Source: Streptomyces sp. S.PNR 29 (GTDB lineage: Bacteria; Actinomycetota; Actinomycetes; Streptomycetales; Streptomycetaceae). From it: 64,000 bases of DNA. The stretch covers positions 1-64,000 of the forward strand of contig NZ_JANUQM010000011.1 in assembly GCF_030386795.1 (NCBI RefSeq), in the 5' to 3' direction. Shown here in pieces: positions 55,177 through 64,000 of the stretch. Under the pieces are notes generated by a model that made no database searches, was not told where the DNA came from, and was given only the letters and a program-made list of their open reading frames with translations. The stretch's first letter is position 1. Each line of letters begins with the position of its first letter. The position numbers and the translations under genes were made by a program.

Positions 55177-55881
55177 ATGGCTCTGGCAACGCGGACGGAC
55201 CGACGGCCGTCCATGGCACGCACCGTGTGGGACAGCACCGTCGGCAAGAAGACCGTGATGGCGGTCAGCGGACTGATCATGCTGCTGTACCTGGTCGTCC
55301 ACATGATCGGAAACCTGAAGATCTTCTTCGGGGCCGGCGAGTTCGACCACTACGCACACTGGCTGCGCACCATCGGCGAGCCCTTCATGCACTACGAGTG
55401 GACGCTGTGGCTCATCCGGGTCGTGCTGGTGGCCGCGGTCGTCGCCCACGCCGTCTCCGCGTACCAGCTCAGCCGCCGTGACCTCAGGGCACGGCCCAGC
55501 AAGTACGTCCACAAGAAGCCGCGGGCGAGCTACGCGACGCGCACCATGCGCTGGGGCGGCGTCATCCTCGGCCTGTTCGTCGTCTGGCACATCCTCGATC
55601 TGACGACCGGCACCGTGCACCCCGGCTTCCGGCCGGGTCACCCGTACCAGAACGTCGTGGACACCTTCTCCACCTGGTACGGCAACGTCATCTACATCGT
55701 CGCGATGCTCGCCCTCGGCCTGCACATCCGGCACGGCTTCTGGAGTGCCGCCCAGACCCTCGGCGTCGGCAGCCGCACCCGCGACCGCGCCCTGAAGACC
55801 GTCGCCAACGTCCTCGCGTTGCTGCTCACGGCCGGTTTCATCGCCGTACCCGTGGGCGTCATGACCGGAGTGGTGAGCTGA
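55177..55881 (+). CDS. sdhC: Succinate dehydrogenase cytochrome b subunit
   Basis: A 234-aa membrane anchor of the cytochrome b558 type with five hydrophobic segments (VSGLIMLLYLVVHMIGNLKI first). Conserved His residues (LVVHMIGN, VVWHILDL, LGLHIRHGFW) would bind heme b. It anchors SdhAB and passes electrons to menaquinone. ATG at 55177 is used; ATG at 55213 is an alternative. It is three bases before sdhA. Confidence 0.93.
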   Translation: MALATRTDRRPSMARTVWDSTVGKKTVMAVSGLIMLLYLVVHMIGNLKIFFGAGEFDHYAHWLRTIGEPFMHYEWTLWLIRVVLVAAVVAHAVSAYQLSRRDLRARPSKYVHKKPRASYATRTMRWGGVILGLFVVWHILDLTTGTVHPGFRPGHPYQNVVDTFSTWYGNVIYIVAMLALGLHIRHGFWSAAQTLGVGSRTRDRALKTVANVLALLLTAGFIAVPVGVMTGVVS

Positions 55882-55883
55882 AC

Positions 55884-57838
<1,955 letters not shown>

Positions 57839-57842
<4 letters not shown>

Positions 57843-58588
57843 AGCTCACCCTGCGCGTCTGGCGGCAGAAGAACGCCGACGCCGAAGGCGCCATGTCCAC
57901 ATACGAGGTGGACGGCATCTCACCCGACATGTCCTTCCTGGAGATGCTCGACACGCTCAACGAGGAGCTCATCCTCAAGGGCGAGGAACCCGTGGCCTTC
58001 GACCACGACTGCCGCGAGGGCATCTGCGGTGCCTGTTCGCTCGTCATCAACGGTGACGCGCACGGACCGGAGCGCACGACGACCTGCCAGCTGCACATGC
58101 GGTCCTTCCAGGACGGTGACACGATCGACGTCGAGCCGTGGCGGGCGTCGGCGTTCCCGGTGATCAAGGACCTGGTCGTCGACCGGTCGGCGTTCGACCG
58201 GATCATCCAGGCCGGTGGGTACATCACCGCGCCGACCGGCGCCGCTCCGGAAGCGCACGCCACGCCGGTGCCGAAGCCGGACGCCGACTTCGCGTTCGAG
58301 CACGCGGAGTGCATCGGGTGCGGGGCGTGTGTGGCGGCGTGTCCCAACGGGGCGGCGATGCTCTTCACCTCGGCCAAGGTCAACCATCTGAATGTGCTGC
58401 CGCAGGGGGCGCCCGAGCGGGAGACGCGCGTGCTGGACATGGTGGCGCAGATGGACGAGGAGGGGTTCGGTGGGTGCACGCTGACCGGCGAGTGTGCCAC
58501 CGCCTGCCCCAAGGGCATTCCGCTGATGTCCATCACCAGCATGAACAAGGAGTGGCTGAGGGCTACGCGGAAGGTCGCCAAGCGATAG
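57839..58588 (+). CDS. sdhB: Succinate dehydrogenase iron-sulfur subunit
   Basis: A 249-aa electron-transfer subunit with three clusters: 2Fe-2S ligands in CREGICGACS plus a later Cys in TTTCQLH, 4Fe-4S in CIGCGACVAACPNG, and 3Fe-4S in CTLTGECATACPKGI. It links SdhA to the heme subunit. It is the last gene of sdhCAB and is followed by a strong hairpin. Confidence 0.96.
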
Positions 58589-58627
58589 CACGGCAGCCCG
58601 AGAACGTTCGCCGAAGAGGTGCGGACG

Positions 58628-58665
58628 GGCGGGGCCGGGAGTGGTGCTCAAGTCCCGGCCCCGCC
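58628..58665 (+). terminator. Terminator after sdhCAB
   Basis: A perfect 13-base inverted repeat (58628-58640 and 58653-58665) with a 12-base loop 40 bases after the sdhB stop. Confidence 0.85.
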
Positions 58666-58713
58666 AGGCACCCCGGCGCGGGGTCGAATTTCGGCCATCT
58701 GTAGGGTTCGCGC

Positions 58714-59739
58714 ATGATTTTCGGACGTAAGGGGAGGGAGCGGTTCCTCGACGCCGTCGCCGGCTTCGAGACCGCTGTGCGTGAGCGGAACAGTGGCCGG
58801 TCGCTGCGCGGACTCCAGGAGATGTACCGGCGCTTCGACAGGGCGGGGAGCGACGAGGTCGCCCAGGCCGGGCCACGTCTGGCCGCGCTGCTGTCCGAGG
58901 TGCCCTCCGGTCCTCGCGGCATGGTCGCCGTCGTGGTGGGCGGGTGCGTGGAGCGGGGCGCGGACGCGGCGCAGTGCGCGCCGCACGTCTTCGACGGGCT
59001 CGCCAGGACGCTGGGCGCCGCAGGGGAGTTCTGCGAGCGCTGGGCGGCGACCGGGGGAGGGGAGTTCCCCGATCCGGAGCCGGGCGATCCGACGCCCGAC
59101 GTCGTCGAGCGGGTGGGAGGGGCCGCGGCCGTGGGCTGGTGGACGCTGCCCCAGTGGGAGATGGCGTCCGTGGCGATGCTGAACCACGCCGCCGTACGTA
59201 CGACCCTCGGCGACGGGCGGCGCGCTGATCTGCTCGACGCGGCGGCGGCGGTGCGCGAGGCATCCGGCCACGACCTGAAGTGCCTCACCTACGCCCTGCT
59301 CGTCCTGGACGACGAACCGCTGGTCGTGCTGCACCGCCCCACCGGCACCGGCTACGCGCTGCGGATGAGCGGCCTCGGCGACAACTTCCAGCTGCACACC
59401 CTGCTCGCCGATGTCCTGATCGGCGGCGGTCACGTGCCCGGCCGGGCCCCGTCCGCACAGGAGGCGGCCGTGTGCCGGGACGCTCCGGGGCAGGTACCGA
59501 CCACCGGTTCCTTCAACCTCGTCACTCCCGGCGGCGAGTGGGTGTGGAACGAGGGAACTCCCGCCGACATCCCGGTCGTCGACGGCGTGCGGCTGCTGGT
59601 CCTCGACCCACCGCCGTACGAGCGCGGCTGGCCGGCGGGCCGGTTCTTTCCCCGTATGACGGGCGACCTCCGCCTGGAGCGGGTGCTCGACACGGAGGAG
59701 ACCCGGCGCCGGCTCGCCCTGTGCAAGCAGCCCGGCTGA
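58714..59739 (+). CDS. Hypothetical soluble protein
   Basis: A 341-aa protein with no recognised domain or membrane segment. The N half is helical (RKGRERFLDAVAGFETAVRE) and the C half beta-rich (LVTPGGEWVWNEGTPADIPV). The clean ATG and lack of a competing frame support a real gene. It stands alone between sdhB and olsB. Confidence 0.75.
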   Translation: MIFGRKGRERFLDAVAGFETAVRERNSGRSLRGLQEMYRRFDRAGSDEVAQAGPRLAALLSEVPSGPRGMVAVVVGGCVERGADAAQCAPHVFDGLARTLGAAGEFCERWAATGGGEFPDPEPGDPTPDVVERVGGAAAVGWWTLPQWEMASVAMLNHAAVRTTLGDGRRADLLDAAAAVREASGHDLKCLTYALLVLDDEPLVVLHRPTGTGYALRMSGLGDNFQLHTLLADVLIGGGHVPGRAPSAQEAAVCRDAPGQVPTTGSFNLVTPGGEWVWNEGTPADIPVVDGVRLLVLDPPPYERGWPAGRFFPRMTGDLRLERVLDTEETRRRLALCKQPG

Positions 59740-59901
59740 GTCGCGGGCCCCCGGCTCGCGCCGTTCAGCAACCCCACATCCGCTCTCCTGGCACTGGTCA
59801 CGCGCCGGTCAGCCGGCCTCGGAAGAACAGGGGCGGCAGACCGAACCGCTCCCGTATGCCCGTCGCCTCGCCGACCCCCGGCCCGTGCCCAGGAGACAGC
59901 C

Positions 59902-60678
59902 ATGACCGGCGTTCTGACCGTCGACCGTCCCCCGCAGCCCTCCGCACCGCCCCGCTACACCGTGACCCTCGCCCGCGACGAGAGCGACGTGCGTGCCGCG
60001 CAGCGGCTGCGGCACGACGTCTTCGCCGGGGAGATGGGCGCCCTGCTGTCCACCCCGCAGCCGGGCCACGACATCGACGCCTTCGACGCGTACTGCGACC
60101 ACCTCCTCGTACGTGAGGAGGCGACCGGGCAGGTCGTCGGCACCTACCGGCTGCTGCCGCCGGAGCGCGCCGCGATCGCCGGGCGACTGTACTCGGACAG
60201 CGAATTCGACCTGACCTCCCTCGACGCGATCCGGCCGGAGCTGGTCGAGGTGGGCCGCTCCTGCGTGCACCCCGACCACCGCGACGGCACGGTCATCGGG
60301 CTCATCTGGGCCGGCATAGCCCGCTACATGGTCGACCGCGGCCACGAGTGGCTCGCCGGCTGCTGCTCGATCCCGCTCGCCGACGGCGGCGCCCTCGCCT
60401 CCGCCACCTGGGACCGGGTCCGGGCGAAGCACCTGGCTCCGGAGGAGTACCGCGTACGACCGTTGCTGCCCTGGCAGCCGTCCGTCCCCGACGCCCCTCG
60501 CTCCGAGTCTCACCCGCTCCCGGCCCTGTTGCGCGGCTACCTCCGCCTCGGCGCCTGGGTCTGCGGTGAGCCCGCGCACGACGCGGAATTCGGGGTCGCC
60601 GACCTGTACGTGCTGCTGCCGATGAACCGGGTCAACCCCCGCTATCTGCGGCACTTCCTCTCCCTCGTCCCGGCCTGA
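59902..60678 (+). CDS. olsB: L-ornithine N-alpha-acyltransferase
   Basis: A 258-aa GNAT-fold acyltransferase that attaches a 3-hydroxy fatty acyl group to ornithine, the first step of ornithine-lipid synthesis. Family blocks are AAQRLRHDVFAGEMGA, DIDAFDAYCDHLLVRE, VGTYRLLPPE and ELVEVGRSCVHPDHRDG. AGGAGACAGCC precedes the ATG. Its stop overlaps the next start by one base (TGATG), so it is coupled to olsA. Confidence 0.9.
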   Translation: MTGVLTVDRPPQPSAPPRYTVTLARDESDVRAAQRLRHDVFAGEMGALLSTPQPGHDIDAFDAYCDHLLVREEATGQVVGTYRLLPPERAAIAGRLYSDSEFDLTSLDAIRPELVEVGRSCVHPDHRDGTVIGLIWAGIARYMVDRGHEWLAGCCSIPLADGGALASATWDRVRAKHLAPEEYRVRPLLPWQPSVPDAPRSESHPLPALLRGYLRLGAWVCGEPAHDAEFGVADLYVLLPMNRVNPRYLRHFLSLVPA

Positions 60679-61649
60679 TGAGCATCTGGCTGCCCACCGC
60701 GCCCTGCACCCCCGGGGCGTGCGTGGAGCCGGCGCAAGCCGCCGTGGCCGTACCGCGCGCCGTGCTGCGGCTCACGGCGATCGCGGTCCTGCTGTCGGCC
60801 GGGATCGCGCTGTCACCGCTCGGCGGGAGGATCCCCGCCGGTCTGGTGCGACGGTGGTGCCGGTGGATCGTGCGGGCCGCGGGGGTCCGGGTCCGCGTGA
60901 CCGGCGCCGCCGCCTCCACCGGGGGACTGCTCCTGGTCGCCAACCACATCTCCTGGCTGGACATCCCGCTGCTCGCCGCCGTCCGCCCGGCCAGGATGCT
61001 GGCCAAGAACGAGATCCGGCAGTGGCCCGTGGCGGGCCCGCTGGCCGCGTACGGCGGCGCCCTGTTCATCGAACGGGACCGCCTGCGCGCCCTCCCGGAC
61101 ACGGTCGCGCACATCGCCCGGGAGCTGCGCGCGGGCGCCGCGGTCGCGGTCTTCCCCGAGGGCAGCACCTGGTGCGGCCGCGCCCAGGGCCCCTTCCGCC
61201 GGGCCGTCTTCCAGGCGGCCCTGGACGCGGGGGTGCCGGTGCAACCGGTCCGCATCCGCTACCGAACCGCCGACGGAGCCGCCAGCACGGCCCCCGCCTT
61301 CGTCGGCGAGGACAGCCTGCTCGCCTCACTGTGGCGGGTGGCCACCGCACGCGGAATCACCGCCGAGGTGGACGTACGTCCCGTCCTGCCCCCGGGCAGC
61401 CACCCCGACCGCCGCTCCCTGGCCCGGGCCGCCGAACGGGCTGCCCTGCCGGGGCCGCATCAGCACCAGGTCCCCACCCCACGCATCCGGCGCCGCCCCG
61501 TGCCCGGCCCGCAGGGCCACCGCCTCCACGCGAGCGAAGAGCCGACGCTGAGCGGCCACGTCGCCCGTCGCCGTGATGCGGTCCACGGCGGGCAGGAGGA
61601 CAGCGGTGTCCCACTCCGGCAGCGGGTGGTGGGCGAGTTCCCAGCGTAG
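60678..61649 (+). CDS. olsA: 1-acyl-sn-glycerol-3-phosphate acyltransferase type (lyso-ornithine lipid acyltransferase), abnormal C terminus
   Basis: A PlsC-family acyltransferase with a membrane segment and the motifs NHISWLDIPLL (H-x4-D), FIERDR, and FPEGSTWCGRAQGPFRRAVF. With OlsB it would finish ornithine lipids. Normal sequence runs to about residue 254 (SLARAAERA, near 61440). The last 65 or so residues are low-complexity Arg/Pro/His text that is the antisense of a nucleotidyltransferase remnant, so the natural end seems to have been lost in a rearrangement and the frame reads on to 61649. The catalytic part is whole and activity may remain. Confidence 0.88.
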   Translation: MSIWLPTAPCTPGACVEPAQAAVAVPRAVLRLTAIAVLLSAGIALSPLGGRIPAGLVRRWCRWIVRAAGVRVRVTGAAASTGGLLLVANHISWLDIPLLAAVRPARMLAKNEIRQWPVAGPLAAYGGALFIERDRLRALPDTVAHIARELRAGAAVAVFPEGSTWCGRAQGPFRRAVFQAALDAGVPVQPVRIRYRTADGAASTAPAFVGEDSLLASLWRVATARGITAEVDVRPVLPPGSHPDRRSLARAAERAALPGPHQHQVPTPRIRRRPVPGPQGHRLHASEEPTLSGHVARRRDAVHGGQEDSGVPLRQRVVGEFPA

Positions 61650-61793
61650 GGACTTGTTGTATGTCCGCGGACGCCGGTCGAGGGCGAAGAGCAGCTCCAG
61701 CAGGTGGCTCATGCTGTCGGCGGCGTCAAGCCGGGCAGCGAGCTGTTCGCCGTCCCGGTCGTTCTTCACCGACCGGTAGAGGGAGTCCGCGTA
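61455..61793 (-). pseudogene. Remnant of a nucleotidyltransferase-type protein C terminus
   Basis: The minus strand reads YADSLYRSVKNDRDGEQLAA, LELLFALDRRPRTYNKSLRW, ELAHHPLPEWDTAVLLPAVD and DAWGGDLVLMR, which looks like the last third of a nucleotidyltransferase (DUF4037-like) protein. No start or catalytic part is present to its right and it overlaps the end of olsA. It is a leftover of a deletion or insertion event. The stretch 61794-61958 holds only the promoter of the next operon. Confidence 0.6.
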
Positions 61794-61958
61794 GCACCTC
61801 GCGCATCGCTCTCCGGCACCGCAACCCGGGACTTGCCGACGCGCACAGCGCCGGGGGTGCGCCAGTCCCGTCGGGATGCTTCTTCGCGCCCCCTCGGCAG
61901 CCGTGCGGTGTGGCCGTACGGTGAGAGCCCACTTGCTCTTCCTGGTCAGGGGGCAATC

Positions 61959-62264
61959 ATGCCGAGCGCATCGTCCTTCCCGCCGTTCGAGTCGTTTCCT
62001 GCCGACATCCAGGACGCGGCCCGCCGAGTTCTCAGCCTTCGAGGGGACCCGCACGCAGCCGAGACCGTGCCGGGCTTCAGCCGGATGAAAGAAGGCAGCG
62101 AGGGAAGCGAAAGCAGTGAGACAAGTGAGAACAGCGAGAATTCGGAGCGCAGCGAATTCAGCGAGGGCAGTGAGTTCGGCGAACGCAGCACTCCCGCATC
62201 GGTGGGCTCTCCCCTGACCGAGGCCCAGGACGGTGAATGGGGGGCGCCTGCCGGTCATGGATGA
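61959..62264 (+). CDS. Candidate graspetide-type precursor with nine Ser-Glu-X repeats
   Basis: A 101-aa peptide. Residues 1-46 form a leader-like part with an amphipathic helix (FPADIQDAARRVLSLRGD). Residues 47-73 are nine perfect S-E-X triplets (X = G,S,T,N,N,R,F,G,F), followed by a tenth, altered unit GER. A short tail ends AGHG. The repeat DNA (62097-62177) is about 56 percent G+C by my count, far below the neighbours, and uses GAA, AGT, ACA and AAT codons that are rare here. AGGGGG precedes the ATG. Ser hydroxyls and Glu carboxyls are the groups joined by ATP-grasp enzymes in graspetides (microviridins, plesiocin). The gene overlaps three more, ending in an ATP-grasp ligase. The function is inferred; no known core motif is matched. 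Confidence 0.75.
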   Translation: MPSASSFPPFESFPADIQDAARRVLSLRGDPHAAETVPGFSRMKEGSEGSESSETSENSENSERSEFSEGSEFGERSTPASVGSPLTEAQDGEWGAPAGHG

Positions 62265-62409
62265 GGACATGCACGGGCCCTTCCTGCCCGCCGAAGCCCG
62301 TCCCGACGTGACGACCGAGCTCGCGCGGAAGGCGTGGCAGGTTGCCCTGGCGCTGCATGCGCTCAGGGCCGCGGACCACGGCCTTCCCGAACCCCGCCCC
62401 GAGCGATGA
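62257..62409 (+). CDS. 50-aa protein between the precursor and ATP-grasp genes
   Basis: A 50-residue protein, MDEDMHGPFLPAEARPDVTT then a helix ELARKAWQVALALHALRAAD. Its ATG overlaps the precursor's stop by eight bases and its TGA overlaps the next start (ATGA), so it is embedded in the coupled operon. It has no known domain. It could be a second precursor, a leader-binding helper or an immunity peptide; it contains D, E and T residues but no repeat. Confidence 0.6.
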   Translation: MDEDMHGPFLPAEARPDVTTELARKAWQVALALHALRAADHGLPEPRPER

Positions 62410-63227
62410 CGATCCTGGTGCTCGCACCGCCGGGTGATGACACGGCACGTCAGTTCTGCGCCTTCGTGACAGACCGGGGTCACAGAGCCGTGATGCGCAC
62501 ACGATTCGACGAAGTGGCCGTGACCGTGACAGCCGGTCGGGACGCCGCCTGCGCGGTGGACCTGAGCGTGGCGGGCGAGAGGGTACGCGCTGTTCTGCAC
62601 CGGGGCCTCGGCCCACCGGAGGCCGCCGATGACGACATGGTCGCCGGCGAAGCGGCGTTCCTCCAGGCCGAGGCGCAGGCCGTGTGGTGGTCGGCGTTGG
62701 CCCTCTGGCCGGGGCCCGTAAGCAACCGGGCGTCGCCCGACGGTTTCGTGCCGTACATCGACCCGCTCGCAGCCGCCCGACTGCCCGGCGTCACGCTGCC
62801 ACCCTCCTCGATCGGAGGCCTGCTGCACACTCCCCGGCCCGGGGAGCGCCGCAACGTGCATCGCGTACGCGACGGGATGTTCCTCGGCCACGGCAGCGCG
62901 GCGACGAGCCGGGGCGAGGGCGAGATCCTGCGGTTCACCTGCTTCGACCCGGACCGGACCCGGCACGTCCTGCTGGCCGGCGACGACGTGTTCGATCTGT
63001 CCGAGCCCACGGGTGCCCTCGCCGCCGTACACCGTGCTCGGCTGGCGCCCATGGTGGACCGGCTGCGCTCGCTCGGCGCCACCTTCTGCCTGCTCGTCAT
63101 CCAACCGGAAGGTGAGGGCTTCCGGTTGCTGGACGTCTCCTGCCATCCGGTGCACCACCAGTTCGCACCGCTGCGCCGGCAGGTCTTCGGGTCCCTCCTG
63201 AGGTGGCTGCTGGCAGGGCCGCCGTGA
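62406..63227 (+). CDS. Degenerate ATP-grasp-like protein
   Basis: A 273-aa protein. Its N terminus (MTILVLAPPGDDTARQFCAF) and the VLHRGLGPPEA step parallel the pre-ATP-grasp domain of the ligase next door. The middle lacks the lysine-bearing strand and QExxxGxDxRV block, and the end reads FRLLDVSCHPVHHQF where ATP-grasp ligases have an EVNPxP metal site. It therefore looks like a non-catalytic paralog that could bind precursor or pair with the ligase. It overlaps both neighbours by four bases. Confidence 0.7.
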   Translation: MTILVLAPPGDDTARQFCAFVTDRGHRAVMRTRFDEVAVTVTAGRDAACAVDLSVAGERVRAVLHRGLGPPEAADDDMVAGEAAFLQAEAQAVWWSALALWPGPVSNRASPDGFVPYIDPLAAARLPGVTLPPSSIGGLLHTPRPGERRNVHRVRDGMFLGHGSAATSRGEGEILRFTCFDPDRTRHVLLAGDDVFDLSEPTGALAAVHRARLAPMVDRLRSLGATFCLLVIQPEGEGFRLLDVSCHPVHHQFAPLRRQVFGSLLRWLLAGPP

Positions 63228-64000
63228 TCCTGTGCGTCGGCCTGGTCGCCGATCCCACGTTCCTGCACGGCGTGCGCGCCCTCGCCCGGGGTGACGTGCC
63301 GTTCGAGGTGGTCGATCTGCCGACCCTCGCCCTGTACGGAGATCTCACCATGGCGCTGGACGACCTCCGCAACACCCGCATCCGCACCGGTGACGGCCCG
63401 ACGGAGCTGTCACTCGACGAGGTCGGCGCGGTGTGGAGCCGACCGCTCAATGTCTGCGACGCCGCCCCTGACCCCCGATCCGCCCACCGAGCGGACGGCC
63501 AGTACCAAGCGCTGTGCCGCCTTCTCGAAGCCGTCGACCTGCCGGTCCTCAACCCGCCCCTGCGTGAGGCGTCCAACGCCGCCAAGGTGCTCCACGCCGT
63601 CACCCTGGCACCGGTCGCCGGCTGGCGGATCCCGCGTTCCTGCCTCACCAACGACCCGGACACCGCCCTCGCCTTCGTACGCGACTGTCCGCACGGCGCG
63701 ATCTTCAAGGGCGCCGGCGCCGTCAAGACCTGGGCAACTCTCTTCCGGGAGGAGCATGAGCGGCGTCTGCCGCGTCTCGTGCGCTCGCCGACCCTCTTCC
63801 AGGAACGGATCGTCGGGCCCGACGTACGCGTGCACGTCGTGGGGAGCCGGGCGTTCGGGGAGGTCATCCATTCCCCGGAACTGGACTACCGCACGGCGCG
63901 GGGCGGGAACCGTTTCGCCGCGCTCCAGTTGCCGCCGGGCATCCTCGACGGCTGCCGACGCCTGGTCGCCTCCACCGCAGTGCCCTTCCTCGGGGTCGAC
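63224..64000 (+). CDS. RimK/MvdD-like ATP-grasp peptide ligase (partial)
   Basis: The first 259 residues of an ATP-grasp ligase cut by the window end. The N-terminal domain has VWSRPLNVC and LPVLNPPLREASNAAKVLHA, as in microviridin-type MvdC/MvdD and tgmB ligases. The ATP-grasp core follows: IFKGAGAVKTW (ATP-binding Lys), TLFQERIVGPDVRVHVVG and the start of the metal-binding segment FLGVD. Such enzymes activate a carboxylate as an acyl phosphate and join it to a hydroxyl or amine. GTG at 63224 overlaps the previous stop. With the SEx-repeat peptide upstream, a Ser-Glu side-chain ester is the natural prediction. Confidence 0.88.
   Translation, partial: MILCVGLVADPTFLHGVRALARGDVPFEVVDLPTLALYGDLTMALDDLRNTRIRTGDGPTELSLDEVGAVWSRPLNVCDAAPDPRSAHRADGQYQALCRLLEAVDLPVLNPPLREASNAAKVLHAVTLAPVAGWRIPRSCLTNDPDTALAFVRDCPHGAIFKGAGAVKTWATLFREEHERRLPRLVRSPTLFQERIVGPDVRVHVVGSRAFGEVIHSPELDYRTARGGNRFAALQLPPGILDGCRRLVASTAVPFLGVD

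Noticed and set aside
61946..62191. Minus-strand frame with Leu-Ser repeats opposite the precursor
   Set aside because: It is the mirror of the SEX repeat. The plus-strand frame has a ribosome site and is coupled to downstream genes; this one has neither.
61326..63158. Minus-strand frame of 610 codons over the ATP-grasp operon
   Set aside because: Only its last third (61455-61793) resembles a protein; the remainder is antisense of the operon.

Overview
The window is high-G+C actinobacterial DNA. GTG and TTG starts, strong AGGAGG-type ribosome sites, class F sortase, SPW-repeat, SAV2177-type and SCO0930-type proteins, a WS/DGAT acyltransferase and a bldA-type TTA codon together point to Streptomyces. 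The two ends are accessory and the middle (about 7.7-61.4 kb) looks like conserved chromosome.

Region 1 (1-6062) is the edge of a nonribosomal peptide cluster. It holds an NRPS that starts with a condensation domain (cut by the window start), a LuxR-type regulator with one TTA codon, a divergent small protein, a GT1 glycosyltransferase and a PAPS sulfotransferase. Region 2 (6063-7740) is a graveyard of IS110, IS701 and perhaps IS3 fragments; one IS701 piece appears locally inverted.

Region 3 (7741-61440) is mainly housekeeping and niche metabolism: panD; gnd; an Rpf/LysM/M23 wall hydrolase; glgA and glgC; WS/DGAT; a zinc-finger SDR; a 57-aa orphan peptide gene; a divergent FadR-type regulator facing a CUT2 sugar ABC transporter; and a nearly complete oxidative L-fucose pathway (mutarotase, dehydrogenase, lactonase, dehydratase, second dehydrogenase) in one tightly coupled operon. 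Next come a lipase maturation factor, a PAS-GAF-SpoIIE phosphatase, a Nei/Fpg glycosylase, an ECF sigma/anti-sigma unit, CapA, an amino acid permease, a polysaccharide deacetylase, a sortase flanked by two related Ig-like membrane-anchored proteins, a DUF4239 protein, a SAV2177 methyltransferase coupled to a GGDEF-EAL protein, a LysR regulator divergent from succinate dehydrogenase (sdhCAB), and olsB-olsA for ornithine lipids.

Region 4 (61441-64000) begins where the end of olsA runs into an antisense nucleotidyltransferase remnant. It then holds the most novel feature: four overlapping genes encoding a 101-aa peptide with nine perfect Ser-Glu-X repeats, a 50-aa protein, a degenerate ATP-grasp-like protein and a RimK/MvdD-like ATP-grasp ligase (cut by the window end). 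This looks like an undescribed graspetide-type RiPP system in which Ser hydroxyls and Glu carboxyls could be joined by esters. All assignments come from reading sequence and motifs; no database search was run.
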